A DNA stretch of 32,200 nt, taken from the NCBI GenBank assembly GCA_012522445.1, contig JAAYKL010000013.1, forward strand, positions 1 to 32,200. Reading direction: 5' to 3'. Source of the DNA: Myxococcales bacterium (GTDB lineage Bacteria > Myxococcota_A > Polyangia > JAAYKL01). Below the pieces are notes generated by a model. It saw nothing but the letters and a program-made list of their open reading frames with translations. It searched no databases and was not told where the DNA came from. Position 1 is the stretch's first letter. Every line of letters begins with the position of its first letter. This document shows positions 1 to 9,580 of this stretch, one piece after another. Made by a program: the position numbers and the translations under genes.

Positions 1-1
1 C

Positions 2-1402
2 ACCAAGTGGGCCTCCCGCCACATGGACAAGGGCGCCGACCAGATGCTCTCCGAGTACCTCAACGCCGCCGTGCGCGACGGCAAATGGGCCCTGCGCGAG
101 CTCCACTCGATTCGCCCCTCGTGCGGCATCACCGGCCACGGCTGGGGCGCGGTCACCGAAGAGCTGTACATCCGCCACCTCGACAACGTCGTCGACCGCA
201 TCGCGGCCCGCCAAGTGTGGATGGCCAGCAACGTCGACCTCATCAAGTATCGCCGCAGCCGCGCCCATTGCGGAGCGCCCCAACTTTCCGGCACCACGCT
301 CTCCTTTGCCAACGGCTCTAGCGCCGACTGCCAAAAGTACGCGACACCGGTCACCGTGGCCCTCCAAGGCCCGGCGGACACCACCATCTCCAGCGTCTCC
401 AGCGGCGAGTACACCAACCTGCCCCAGGGCCGCGTGCTGGTCACCATGGATCCCACCACTTCGGTGAACATCACCTTTGGCACGGGCAACACCCCGGTGG
501 CCACCCACGACCCCGACACCTACACCCAAGGCCTCGACCCCAGCGTCTGCAAAGCGCCGCCGGAGTGCCAGCCCTTGGGCGAATGCAACTGCGACGAGCC
601 CCTGCTCACCAAAAACGCCTACAACCCCAACGCCAACGTGACGGGTCCGGGCGGTGCCTGTGGCTCTTATGGTGCCGCCTCCATCGATGGGTGCGACCTC
701 TCGGCCCCCGAAGGCTGGCAGGCCCTCACCATGGGCTCCGACGGCTACTGCACGTTCCCGAGCCAAAAATGGAACGCTGTAGGAGGCACTCAGTGGGGCG
801 CCCAAATCTCTTTCTTCAACACTGGCCTGACGAGCAACCCCAAGACCTGCACCAACGCCTCCAGCAAGCAGGGCGTCCGCGTATGCGTCCAAGGCGAAAT
901 CAAGAACGCCTTCCCCAAGACGCGCTACGTGGCCACCGGCACCTACGACATCACCGACACCACCCGCAACCCCACCGAGGTGCAAAACGTGGCCTGGGTC
1001 TACCTGATCACCGACTACACCGCCAAGACCAGCGACCACAACGCCGGCCACTGCACCGACGACAACTGCGCGCACCCCTTCTACCAACTGGAGACCAAGC
1101 CCGGTGCGGAGACCTGCAAAGACATCAAGTGGTCCGACTTCCAGTTCCCCTACTGGTGGGGCGATGCCAACGTCGGCTTCGTCATGCCCGAAGTGTGCGC
1201 CCAGGGCGGCCAAGTGCCCCCGGCCGACATCTGCCAGAGTGGCGAAGACTACGACCCCCTCACCGAAGAGCGCCTGGCCAAGTGGCACGCCTGCAGCGCC
1301 ATGGCCGACAAAATCATCTTCATCGGCGTAACTGCCGTGGATGACATCGGCTCCGAGCCAGTAGAAACCGTGAACCTCAAGGCCAAGGTCTCCTACTTCT
1401 AA
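2..1402 (+). CDS. Polysaccharide-deacetylase-like secreted protein, C-terminal part (5' end outside window)
   Basis: The reading frame is open from the first bases of the window, so the start and the N-terminal catalytic half lie upstream; the ATG at 23 is probably internal. The first ~75 visible residues resemble the end of a NodB/polysaccharide deacetylase (CE4) barrel: the segment SCGITGHGWGAVTEE is followed by a helix with HLDNVVDRIA and then VWMASNVDLIKYRR, matching the family's closing strand and helix. A ~380-residue extension follows. It has a small beta-rich stretch, then a Thr/Pro/Asn-rich Cys-containing linker and a Cys-rich beta-sandwich-like region ending in VNLKAKVSYF, which could be a carbohydrate-binding or other extracellular module. 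Many paired Cys suggest an exported, disulfide-bonded protein. Metal ligands of the deacetylase are not visible, so activity cannot be judged. The fold assignment is moderately sure; the tail is not recognised. Confidence 0.6.
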   Translation, partial: TKWASRHMDKGADQMLSEYLNAAVRDGKWALRELHSIRPSCGITGHGWGAVTEELYIRHLDNVVDRIAARQVWMASNVDLIKYRRSRAHCGAPQLSGTTLSFANGSSADCQKYATPVTVALQGPADTTISSVSSGEYTNLPQGRVLVTMDPTTSVNITFGTGNTPVATHDPDTYTQGLDPSVCKAPPECQPLGECNCDEPLLTKNAYNPNANVTGPGGACGSYGAASIDGCDLSAPEGWQALTMGSDGYCTFPSQKWNAVGGTQWGAQISFFNTGLTSNPKTCTNASSKQGVRVCVQGEIKNAFPKTRYVATGTYDITDTTRNPTEVQNVAWVYLITDYTAKTSDHNAGHCTDDNCAHPFYQLETKPGAETCKDIKWSDFQFPYWWGDANVGFVMPEVCAQGGQVPPADICQSGEDYDPLTEERLAKWHACSAMADKIIFIGVTAVDDIGSEPVETVNLKAKVSYF

Positions 1403-1425
1403 ACCCATCCCCGCACACCACCCCC

Positions 1426-1453
1426 GGGCGGCCGCCAGCTCGCGCGGCTGCCC
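1426..1453. terminator. GC-rich hairpin between convergent genes
   Basis: GGGCGGCCGC (1426-1435) pairs with GCGGCTGCCC (1444-1453) over 10 bp with one G-U pair and an 8-nt loop. It lies between the stop at 1402 and the converging stop at 1480. There is no T-tract on either side, so it is only a possible bidirectional terminator or 3'-end stabiliser. Confidence 0.35.
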
Positions 1454-1479
1454 CGCTTCCACCATCCATGTTTCGTTTT

Positions 1480-3561
1480 CTATCTTCGGTGACTGCGCCG
1501 CAAGCCAATCCCCGCCACCAGGGACTCACCCACCAGGGCGAGCAACGCCACGATGAGCAACCAAGGCCATACGGGCAATTTCCCAGCGGTCAGCGTGTAC
1601 AACTCGCTCGCGTCTCCATCTACCCGCGCCGCCAACTCGCTGGGCCGCAGGTCTGATTCTGCGCGCGCCACATTGATGACAAACTCCATGCCGGGCAATT
1701 CTGCCAGCGCCCCTTGTCCGGCCATCTGTCCCCAAACGCGGTACACGCCCGGGGTCTCGGTTTTGTCAAAGGCGACATGCGAGCGATGCCCCAGGTCCTT
1801 GGCGGTGAACACGGTTTTTGAATCGTCGGGGTGCAGCACCACCAAGCGTTGCATCTGCTCGTTGACCTCGAGGCGCACCGACTGCCCGGCTTCGCTCATC
1901 CGAGCGTGCGGGTCCTCCGCCGACACCTGGGCCAAACTGCGGGCGATGCCCTGCATCAGCAGCAAAAACCCCGGGCGAATGGGCAAGTCGCTCCAGGCCC
2001 GGTTGAGGGTCGTGCCCAACAACATGACGCGCCCCTGCCCCAAGCTGTGCTCCAGCAACAAGGGGACGCCATCGGAGAGCGAGATGATTACCTGCCGCGC
2101 CAGATTGGGATTGGGCTCTACCAATAAGTGCGAGACGATGCGCACATCCTCCAGACCAGTGGTCGCGTCCTGCAGGTGGCGAAACACCGCGTGTTCGCGA
2201 TCGATGTGGCCAATGCGGTAGGGGCGTCGCCGCTGCTCGCCCCTGCGGATGGCGTGGATCCGCCCCGGCAACAGCGCACCCAAATCGTCGAAAGAGCGCT
2301 GCGCAGCGCTGGGCGAAATGAACACCCCGCCGCCTGCCTGCGCATAATCGGTCAGCCGCGTGACAAGGGACGCGGGCGGGCGATTGGCCCCCACCATCAT
2401 CACGGCATCAAAGCCCGAGAACGACACCTCGCCGGCACCGGCCACATCCGACATGGCCACTTGGATGGGCTGCGCCGCTGGCAGGGACGTGCCCAAGGCC
2501 TTCATCAAATAAAAAGCCTCGTCCTCCCAGCTATCCGGGCGCGCGTCGCCATTGATGACATAGAGCTGCAGCGCGCGTTGCACGCGGAACGACACATAGC
2601 GCGCATTGTCGGTGGAGAGCCCGTCCCGCGGAATCACCACAGCGCCGCGATACACCCCTTCCTGGGCAAAGCGATGGTGAAACACCTTCTGCACCTGGGC
2701 GTCCGCCGGTATGTCCACCGTCCCCTTGGCCGACTCGCGGCCGTCTAAAAACAGCGTGACCTCGAGGTTTTCAATCGGCGCGCTCCCGTGGTTGATCAAA
2801 GTCGCGGTGATCCACACCTCCAGCGGGTCATCGGTGCCTGCCGGAGACACCTGCAGATTCGCCACCGAGACGTTTTGCGGCGGCGCAGGCGGCGCGGCCT
2901 GGCGGATGCGCAGTTGGATGTTCGACGCGTCTCCAACGAGCTGGGGCTCTTCGATGCCGCACATGTCGGTGAGCAGCAAAATCTCCTTTTGGGGTGCCCG
3001 CGATGTCTGCAACAGTTGCACGGCCTTGCGCATGGCGGCATCCAAATCGTTGGCGCGATAGGTGGGTGCCAAGGGGGTCAGCGAGCGGATCACCGACTCC
3101 ACATCATGGGTCAATTTTTCTTGCAGCGCCCGCGGCGGGCGTCCCATGCGCACCACCGCGACCTTGTCCCCCGAACGCAAGCGTCGCAACTCAGCCTCGG
3201 CCATGCGCAAGATTTCGCGAAACGCCGTTTGCCCATCGGGCATCGCTTGGGCCGTCGACGCCGAGTCATCGATGATGATCACTTGGGCCAACGACGCTCC
3301 GCTGCGTACACCGCCCTTGCGGTACACCGTGAGCGAAGGCCGCGTCATGGCCAACACCAAGGCCAGCACCGCCAACAGCCGCAACGCGAGCAGGAGCACT
3401 TGGCGCAATCGCAGGTGCGCGTGGCGACGCCGGACAATTTGCTGCAGCAACACCACCGTCGGAAAGGCGACGACCCGCTGTTTTTGTTTGCGCAGGTGAA
3501 ACCACGCCACGATGAACAAGGCACCGAGCGCCGCAAACATCCACGGGGCTTCAAAGGTCAT
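1480..3561 (-). CDS. BatA-like membrane protein with VWA domain
   Basis: A 693-residue membrane protein of the MoxR-associated VWA type. Residues 1-75 are the BatA N-terminal double-helix region (TM about 8-21 and 55-72, with the basic RRRHAHLRLRQ between). A von Willebrand A domain follows from about 93 to 220. Its MIDAS DxSxS motif is D98-D-S100-A-S102. A CARDB-like beta domain (about 230-330) and a glutamine-amidotransferase-like region (about 335-520) come next. A final TM helix near residues 665-685 ends in RRSHRR. The ATG overlaps the stop of the DUF58 gene (ATGA), so translation is coupled. Family knowledge: such proteins act with MoxR ATPases in envelope-stress or metal-insertion roles that are poorly defined. 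The exact function is unknown; the family assignment is secure. Confidence 0.85.
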   Translation of the reverse strand: MTFEAPWMFAALGALFIVAWFHLRKQKQRVVAFPTVVLLQQIVRRRHAHLRLRQVLLLALRLLAVLALVLAMTRPSLTVYRKGGVRSGASLAQVIIIDDSASTAQAMPDGQTAFREILRMAEAELRRLRSGDKVAVVRMGRPPRALQEKLTHDVESVIRSLTPLAPTYRANDLDAAMRKAVQLLQTSRAPQKEILLLTDMCGIEEPQLVGDASNIQLRIRQAAPPAPPQNVSVANLQVSPAGTDDPLEVWITATLINHGSAPIENLEVTLFLDGRESAKGTVDIPADAQVQKVFHHRFAQEGVYRGAVVIPRDGLSTDNARYVSFRVQRALQLYVINGDARPDSWEDEAFYLMKALGTSLPAAQPIQVAMSDVAGAGEVSFSGFDAVMMVGANRPPASLVTRLTDYAQAGGGVFISPSAAQRSFDDLGALLPGRIHAIRRGEQRRRPYRIGHIDREHAVFRHLQDATTGLEDVRIVSHLLVEPNPNLARQVIISLSDGVPLLLEHSLGQGRVMLLGTTLNRAWSDLPIRPGFLLLMQGIARSLAQVSAEDPHARMSEAGQSVRLEVNEQMQRLVVLHPDDSKTVFTAKDLGHRSHVAFDKTETPGVYRVWGQMAGQGALAELPGMEFVINVARAESDLRPSELAARVDGDASELYTLTAGKLPVWPWLLIVALLALVGESLVAGIGLRRSHRR

Positions 3562-4484
3562 GAGACAACACGGGCACTGGCGCGCCGGGACTTGAGCTCG
3601 CTCAGCACGCGCTGGGGCGGCACGTTGGACACCGCATGCACCACGTCGATTTGTGCGCGGCCGAACACTCCGTCGATGCGCGCTATCTCGCGTTGCACAG
3701 CGCGGCGATAGTCTTCGCGCACCAAGGCCGGATCCGAAAAGACCGCGCGCCCCGTCTCCATGTCCCGAAAGAGCGCGGCGCTGCGATGGGGCAAATCGAT
3801 TTCATCCGGTGACAGCACGTGAAAGACAACGACATCGTGACCCCGGGCACTCAAACTGGCCAGGGCCACCTCATCGGCCTCTGTCATGGACCACAGATCG
3901 CTCGCCACCACCACCATGCTGCGTTGACGCAGTTGCTCGGCGGCAAATACAAACGCCTGGGCATAGTTCGTGTGTCCGGTCTCTTGCGGGTGCACCGCAG
4001 CCATCTGCCCAAACAAGGCGGCCATGTGGCGGGGGTGTTGGCGGGGCGCGAGATAGACATCTGGGCCATCGGCAAACGCGAGCAGCCCCACCGCATCTCC
4101 TTGGCGCAACAAAATTTGCCCCACTGCACCGAGCAACAAACGCGCATAGGCGAACTTCGACTTCTCGGCGCGACTCCCCGCGTAGTTCATGGAAGGCGAC
4201 GCATCGAGCAAGAGCAAGCTGTTGAGCACCACTTCGCGCTCCCGCGCTTTGACGTACATCTTGTCGCTCCGCGCCAGGGCCTTCCAGTCGAGGTGGCGCA
4301 GATCATCGCCGGGAAAATAGCGCGTGTACTCGGCGAACTCCACCGAGGCGCCGCGGTGCAGCGCGGCGTGACGCCCCCCCAAGAAACCTTCGACCACCCG
4401 GCGCACCTCCAATGTCAACAAGGCCACTGCCGCCTCGTCCTCTGGCAAGAACGCGTCTCCCCCAGCGGTGTCGCGAAAGCTCAT
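3558..4484 (-). CDS. DUF58 / VWA-like protein of the MoxR operon
   Basis: A soluble 308-residue protein. The DUF58 signature is plain: YFPGDDLRHLDWKALAR at residues 56-72, then a basic E-containing stretch and LLLDASPSM at 91-99, whose D94-x-S-x-S98 is a MIDAS-like metal site. The length is typical of the family. The ATG overlaps the stop of moxR (ATGA, 4481-4484), and its own stop overlaps the start of the BatA-like gene, so the three are translated together. In characterised relatives the MoxR ATPase, DUF58 protein and membrane VWA protein form a chaperone-like system; the client here is unknown. No membrane segment or signal peptide is seen. Confidence 0.9.
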   Translation of the reverse strand: MSFRDTAGGDAFLPEDEAAVALLTLEVRRVVEGFLGGRHAALHRGASVEFAEYTRYFPGDDLRHLDWKALARSDKMYVKAREREVVLNSLLLLDASPSMNYAGSRAEKSKFAYARLLLGAVGQILLRQGDAVGLLAFADGPDVYLAPRQHPRHMAALFGQMAAVHPQETGHTNYAQAFVFAAEQLRQRSMVVVASDLWSMTEADEVALASLSARGHDVVVFHVLSPDEIDLPHRSAALFRDMETGRAVFSDPALVREDYRRAVQREIARIDGVFGRAQIDVVHAVSNVPPQRVLSELKSRRASARVVS

Positions 4485-5479
4485 GGTGTGTGTCGGGCGA
4501 TCAAGTGCGCAATGATCGCATCTGGTTTGATCCCGCGGGCCTCGGCCTCGAAGCTCAGCACCAGGCGATGGCGCATAATGGCCGGCAACAGCGCCAGCAC
4601 ATCTTCGCGTTCGGCCGCCATGCGACCGTGCAACACCGCCCGCGCCTTGGCCGCCAGCACCAACATTTGCGCGGTGCGCGGACCGGCACCCCAGGCCACG
4701 CTTTGCCGCACCATCTCCGGTGCATCGGGGGCATCGGGTCGCGAACCCCGCACCAGCTCCACCGCCATCTGCACGACATGCGCTGCAACGGGCACCCGCG
4801 GAATAAAGCGCTGCAGCAGTTGCATGTCTTTTTCGGTGAGCAGGCGGGTGACGGAGGTGGGCGAACCGCTGGTCGTGCGCTTCACAATTTCGACCTCCTC
4901 ATCAAGGCTCGGATACCCCACATCGATTTGCATCATAAAGCGATCGCGCTGGGCTTCGGGCAGCGGGTAGGTGCCGGTTTGCTCAATGGGGTTTTGCGTG
5001 GCGAACACGATGAAGGGGTTGGGCAGCTCCCATGTTTTCCCTCCCGCGGTGACCACGCCCTCGGCCATGGCCTGCAGGAGGGCGGCTTGGGTCTTGGGCG
5101 GCGTGCGGTTGATTTCATCTGCCAGCAGCAAGTGGCAAAACACCGGCCCTTTTAAAAAACGAAAGCGCCGTCCCTCGGGCGTGTCATCTAAGACATCGGT
5201 GCCGGTGATGTCGGCGGGCATGAGGTCGGGGGTAAATTGAATGCGCCCGAAACTCAGGTGCAGCACTTCGGACAAGGTGCGCACCAAGAGGGTCTTGGCC
5301 AATCCCGGCACCCCCACCAGCAGCGCGTGGCCCCCGGCCAAGAGCGCCACCAACATATGCTCCACCACTTCTTTTTGGCCGACGATGCGCCCGTCTATTT
5401 CTTTTTCGATTGCAGCGCGCAACTGCACCACTTGGGCGACCACTTGGCGTTCTTCGGTGTGTTCTGTCAATTGCAGCAT
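4481..5479 (-). CDS. moxR: MoxR-family AAA+ ATPase
   Basis: A 332-residue AAA+ ATPase of the MoxR family. Walker A is GVPGLAKT (residues 56-63), Walker B is LLLADE (117-122) followed by INRTPPKTQAALLQAM, and sensor 1 lies in ATQNPIEQTGTYPLPEAQRD (160-179). All hallmark residues are present and the length is standard. The ATG at 5479 has an AAGGAC ribosome-binding site 4-5 nt upstream. It is the first gene of a three-gene coupled set with the DUF58 and BatA-like genes. truD lies 67 bp upstream on the same strand and may share the transcript. Expected role: ATP-driven remodelling chaperone, probably hexameric; the substrate is not indicated. Confidence 0.95.
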   Translation of the reverse strand: MLQLTEHTEERQVVAQVVQLRAAIEKEIDGRIVGQKEVVEHMLVALLAGGHALLVGVPGLAKTLLVRTLSEVLHLSFGRIQFTPDLMPADITGTDVLDDTPEGRRFRFLKGPVFCHLLLADEINRTPPKTQAALLQAMAEGVVTAGGKTWELPNPFIVFATQNPIEQTGTYPLPEAQRDRFMMQIDVGYPSLDEEVEIVKRTTSGSPTSVTRLLTEKDMQLLQRFIPRVPVAAHVVQMAVELVRGSRPDAPDAPEMVRQSVAWGAGPRTAQMLVLAAKARAVLHGRMAAEREDVLALLPAIMRHRLVLSFEAEARGIKPDAIIAHLIARHTP

Positions 5480-5546
5480 TTCGTCCTTCCGTCCTATGGC
5501 TTGGGACAGTGCGCGCGAGACCTCGTCGCGCTACCCGCACATCCGC

Positions 5547-6776
5547 TCATCCCTCTTGCAATCCCTCTTTAAAAATCTCCTGCAACACCACCGTTGCATA
5601 GCATCCCGAAGGCAGATCGAAGGCCACCTCAATAAAGGGCCCGTGCGCATCGCCGCCCTCTTGCGCTGCGCAACGCTGCGGAAAAAAGCGCAACGGACGC
5701 CGCCCTCCCGCACACTGAAAGGGGCCCGAGGTTGGGAAATCGTCGATGGTCAACCCCGCTTCGGCGAGCAGGGAGGCCTCCAGCTCTCCGGGGCGCCCCG
5801 ACGCCAGCTTCATGCGCGCGCCATACATGGGGCCCGAAGGCGAAATCTCCCCCGACTGCGCCCGCGCCGCCTCCGCTGCGGCGTCCTCCACCGAGAACAC
5901 CACGCCTTTGTCGTGCTTCCAGGCCACGTCCCCCACTTCGACTTTGTCTAGCCCGTCGATGCGGTGCGCCACGACGCGGTTGAACAAGTGCGACTGAAAC
6001 GCCGACACGAACAGCCCCAGCAGGCGCTTGTTCAGCGTCAACAGGGCCCGCCGGGGATCGTCGGGGGTTCGCGCCATGGCCCGGCACAATGCCGCCGCAT
6101 CGCCCATGCCACGCGGCCACGCCGACGCCGCCTCGCGATACTTACCCTGCGAAAACAACCCTCTCGCCGCATGCGCCGCTTCGCGATCTCGTTCATCCGG
6201 ACGCCCGGCCATCACGGCCACAGCGGTGTGGAAGTCGTTGCGGAGAATGGCCTCCCCCACCTGCCAGGTGTCGTGGCGGTGGCCAAAGCGCTGTGCGCCA
6301 AAGTAATTGGGACAGCCCGAGGCCGCCAACGCATTGAGCACCGCCTGCACCGCGGGCAACGCCGACACATCGACATCGCGCAGGCGAATGACAAAGCGAT
6401 TTCCCTGCAAGTGACCGACCTTCAGCTTGTTGCGGTGGCGGGTCACTGTGCGCACTGTCATCCCGGGCAGCGACAGCGCTTGTACGCGCTCAGCGGGCAT
6501 GTGCTCGATGCTGAAGAACTGCCGCGTCACCGCATGGGCGTCCTTCAGGCCGGCATAACCGATGGCCCTGGGCGGCACTTGCAAGGCCCGCGCGATTTGC
6601 TGCACCGCCTGGTGGGTCGTCAGCCCGTCTTTTTCTATTTCGAAATACAGGTGATCGCCGCTGCCCGAAAAGTCGTAAGCGGGGATTTCCACAACCACAA
6701 AATCGGCGTTGCGCTGTTTAAAGCGCGCGGACATCGCGGGGAAGTCGCGGGTGCGAAAGGGTAAGGCGACGGGCAT
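5547..6776 (-). CDS. truD: tRNA pseudouridine(13) synthase TruD
   Basis: TruD converts U13 of tRNA-Glu to pseudouridine. The catalytic motif GYAGLKDAHAVTRQ places the nucleophilic aspartate at D79 with the start chosen here (E. coli TruD uses D80). A second family motif, NYFGAQRFG, lies near residue 170. The product is 409 residues, somewhat longer than the E. coli enzyme. The frame opens with a TTG at 6797, but that codon has no Shine-Dalgarno sequence. The ATG at 6776 has AAAGGA about 10 nt upstream and aligns the catalytic Asp properly, so it is preferred. No frameshift or missing motif is seen. The neighbourhood (moxR downstream, divergent plsB upstream) gives no functional link. Confidence 0.93.
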   Translation of the reverse strand: MPVALPFRTRDFPAMSARFKQRNADFVVVEIPAYDFSGSGDHLYFEIEKDGLTTHQAVQQIARALQVPPRAIGYAGLKDAHAVTRQFFSIEHMPAERVQALSLPGMTVRTVTRHRNKLKVGHLQGNRFVIRLRDVDVSALPAVQAVLNALAASGCPNYFGAQRFGHRHDTWQVGEAILRNDFHTAVAVMAGRPDERDREAAHAARGLFSQGKYREAASAWPRGMGDAAALCRAMARTPDDPRRALLTLNKRLLGLFVSAFQSHLFNRVVAHRIDGLDKVEVGDVAWKHDKGVVFSVEDAAAEAARAQSGEISPSGPMYGARMKLASGRPGELEASLLAEAGLTIDDFPTSGPFQCAGGRRPLRFFPQRCAAQEGGDAHGPFIEVAFDLPSGCYATVVLQEIFKEGLQEG

Positions 6777-6797
6777 ATCGTTTTTTTCCTTTGCCAA

Positions 6798-6946
6798 GCA
6801 GCAGTGATTTGCGTATCAAAACCAGCGGTCACACTTAAGAAACTTTATAAATATCGACAACGATCTCTTTTACTTATCTGCAATTGCGACCGAATTCATC
6901 CCCTAAGAAACCGCAGCCCGCATGAAAATTTTGGATACCATTGCCC
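6798..6946. promoter_or_regulatory. AT-rich divergent intergenic region truD / plsB
   Basis: This is the only strongly AT-rich stretch in the first 11 kb. It separates the divergent truD and plsB genes and must hold both promoters. TATAAATA at about 6846-6853 can serve as a -10 element on either strand, but no convincing -35 partner at proper spacing was found. A short out-of-frame ORF (ATG at 6922, 11 codons, stop at 6957) overlaps the plsB start. Confidence 0.4.
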
Positions 6947-9550
6947 ATGCCCGCTGAAAAAAAGAATCCCCTGCGCATCCCCTTGAGTCTCCTGATGCAC
7001 CTCTTTCAAAGCCTGCTGCTGCGATATGTGCGCTTCTCCGAAGACTGGATTGACACCCTTCGCTGCGCCAGCGCCAAAGGCCCCGTCATCATCGTGCTGC
7101 GCAACCGCAACCTCATCGACTTTCTCTGCCTGCGCGGCATCTGCCAAAAGAGCGGCCTACCACCCCTAGGCTTTGTCTCGGGCCTGTCGCCGTTTTGGTT
7201 TTTGCCCCTCTGGAAGTTTTTGCCCGCCCTCTTTTCGCGCCGCAGCGAGACACGCCAAAAACAGCGCCTGCAGCGCACCCTCGAACACGGCGGCACCGCC
7301 CTGGTGTTTTTGCGCCGCCCCGCCATCCGCGACGCCTTTGGCAGCCGCCCCGTGGCCCTGGACGGCATCCGCTTGGCCGTAGAAGTCCAGCGCGAGACCC
7401 AGCTCCCCTTGCAGGCCCTGCCCACGGTCTTCCTGTGGGGCGAAAACCCCATGAAGCGCCCCCGCAGCAATCTGTACTTCCTCTTCGGCACCTCCGAATA
7501 TCCCCGCATCTTGCGCGCCCTGTGGCTCCTCATGCGCCGCCGAAGCAACCACGGACAATGGAGCAGCGACGTCATCGACATCGGTGCCATCGCCCAAGAC
7601 AAGCCCACCCTAGCGGCACAGTCCGGCATCCTCCGCGCCGCTGTCGGCAGGCGCATCGAAGAGATCCGCCGCGAACGCCTGGGCACCTTCACCAAGCCCT
7701 CCTCGCGCATCAAGGCCGAGGTCATCGCTTCGGGACGGCTCAAAAAAGAGCTCGCCTCCCTCGCCGAAACCCAACAGATGCGGCCCGAAGAGATCTCCCA
7801 CCGCGTCGTGCAAATCGTCGAGAAGCTGGCCACCGATTTCAAACCCCACGTCGTCTCTGCGTTTGCGCTGCTCATGGCTTTTGTGTGGAAGCGCCTCTAC
7901 ACCACCTTCGACATCCGCAAAGAAGACACCGAGCGCATGCGCGCCGCCGAAGCCGCCGGCCCCCTCTTGCTCTTGCCCTGCCACCGCAGCCACATCGATT
8001 ACCTGGCCATCACCCAGGCCATGAACACCGCCAACCTCATGCTCCCGCACATCGCCGCCGGCGATAACCTCGACTTCTGGCCCATGGGCCCCGTCTTTCG
8101 CGCCAGCGGGGCCTTCTTCATCCGCCGCCGTTTCATCAACGACAAGTTTTACACCGCCGTGGTCAACACCTACATTCGCCGCCTGATCCACGAGGGCTAC
8201 GCCATCGAAATCTTCATCGAAGGCGGGCGTTCGCGTACCGGCAAACTCCTGCGCCCCCACACCGGCATGCTGGAGATGGTCCTGCACGCCATGGCCACCA
8301 TCCCCGATCGCATCCCGGGCATCCTCCCCACTTACATCGGTTACGAGCGCGTCATCGAAGAGGCCTCATACCTGCGCGAGGTGCTCGGCAAAAAGAAAAA
8401 ATCCGAGAGCATTTTCAGCGTGCTAAAAACCGCCAAAGTGTTGTTCAAAAACTACGGACGCCTCTACGTGCGCACCGGGCATTATTTCTCGGTACAAGAC
8501 GTACTAAACGATCTCGGCCACGAAATCGCCGAACTCACCAACGCCGCCACCCGACGCGAAGTGGCCCAGGAGATAGGCTTTCGCACCCTGGCCGAAATCC
8601 AAACGCTGACCATCGCCACCGCCACCTCGGTCATCGCCACCGCCGCCCTCTCCCTCCCGCAAAAGCGCTTCACCATGGCGCAACTCTGGGACACCGCCCG
8701 CGTCCTGCTGCGCTATCTCCAGCACCTCGAGGCAGACTTGAGCCCCGAGCTCCACGATTTTGCCAACGGCCTCGACAGCGCTGTGCCGCCGCCATCCTTC
8801 GTCCAGACGGTGCAAACCCTGCAGCGCGAAAAACGCTTTGCCCTCATCAGCGGACGCCCCAAGACCGATCCCGAAACCGCTGTATTCGAAATTCGCTCGG
8901 GCCAACGGCGCGCCCTCGACTTTTACAAAAACAGCATCCTGCACTTCTTTGCCCCGGCCGCCTTTTTGGCCCCGACACTCCTCCAGGCCAATGGCGAAGG
9001 CGCTCCCCGCGACCACCTGGTAGAGGCCACCACCCGGGCCGCCAAAATTTTTCAATGGGAGTTCATCCTGCCAGGGTGCCGCACCAAAACCACCGCCGCC
9101 TTCGAAAAAGCCCGCCACGCGCTCACCGACAGCGCCCTACAGCACCTCGGCGCCTTGGGACACGTTGCCCAAGACGGCGATCGCTTCTCGGTACAAAACG
9201 CCGACGCCCTGCAGCTCTTTGCCCGACTGCTGCGCAACTTTCACGAGCTGTACGCCACGGTTCTCCAAGTGGCCAAAGACCGGGGCCTGGGGCGCTACAG
9301 CGGCGACATCGCCAGCGAAACCATGGCGCGCCTCGAACACCGCCGCAAACACGGCGATCTGTTTTTCGCCGAGTGCCGCAACCACGTCATGCTGCAGACC
9401 GCCCAAAAGATGCTCAAGGACTACAAGCTGAACCGCTTTCCCGAAGATGAAAATCCCTTTGTGGCAGGCGGGGTCGGCGACGACTTTCTGCACTGGCTCA
9501 CCGCGGCCCTGTCCGGCACCGAAGCGGGCGACAAACGCCCTGCCCCCTAG
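6947..9550 (+). CDS. plsB: Glycerol-3-phosphate 1-O-acyltransferase PlsB
   Basis: A PlsB-type sn-glycerol-3-phosphate acyltransferase, 867 residues (E. coli 807), which acylates position 1 of glycerol-3-phosphate in phospholipid synthesis at the inner membrane. All four acyltransferase blocks are visible. Block I is HRSHIDYL (H346, D351), II is ASGAFFIRRRF, III is FIEGGRSRTGK, and IV is the Pro/Tyr region PTYIGYERVIEE. The N-terminal ~330 residues and the C-terminal half match the PlsB layout rather than the short PlsC. An in-frame TGA at 6923-6925 limits the start to TTG 6941 or ATG 6947. Neither has a clear Shine-Dalgarno sequence and ATG is preferred. The gene stands alone, divergent from truD and convergent with the CAP lipoprotein gene. 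Confidence 0.92.
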   Translation: MPAEKKNPLRIPLSLLMHLFQSLLLRYVRFSEDWIDTLRCASAKGPVIIVLRNRNLIDFLCLRGICQKSGLPPLGFVSGLSPFWFLPLWKFLPALFSRRSETRQKQRLQRTLEHGGTALVFLRRPAIRDAFGSRPVALDGIRLAVEVQRETQLPLQALPTVFLWGENPMKRPRSNLYFLFGTSEYPRILRALWLLMRRRSNHGQWSSDVIDIGAIAQDKPTLAAQSGILRAAVGRRIEEIRRERLGTFTKPSSRIKAEVIASGRLKKELASLAETQQMRPEEISHRVVQIVEKLATDFKPHVVSAFALLMAFVWKRLYTTFDIRKEDTERMRAAEAAGPLLLLPCHRSHIDYLAITQAMNTANLMLPHIAAGDNLDFWPMGPVFRASGAFFIRRRFINDKFYTAVVNTYIRRLIHEGYAIEIFIEGGRSRTGKLLRPHTGMLEMVLHAMATIPDRIPGILPTYIGYERVIEEASYLREVLGKKKKSESIFSVLKTAKVLFKNYGRLYVRTGHYFSVQDVLNDLGHEIAELTNAATRREVAQEIGFRTLAEIQTLTIATATSVIATAALSLPQKRFTMAQLWDTARVLLRYLQHLEADLSPELHDFANGLDSAVPPPSFVQTVQTLQREKRFALISGRPKTDPETAVFEIRSGQRRALDFYKNSILHFFAPAAFLAPTLLQANGEGAPRDHLVEATTRAAKIFQWEFILPGCRTKTTAAFEKARHALTDSALQHLGALGHVAQDGDRFSVQNADALQLFARLLRNFHELYATVLQVAKDRGLGRYSGDIASETMARLEHRRKHGDLFFAECRNHVMLQTAQKMLKDYKLNRFPEDENPFVAGGVGDDFLHWLTAALSGTEAGDKRPAP

Positions 9551-9580
9551 CGCCAATAACGCATCTGCCGCGCCATCGCG

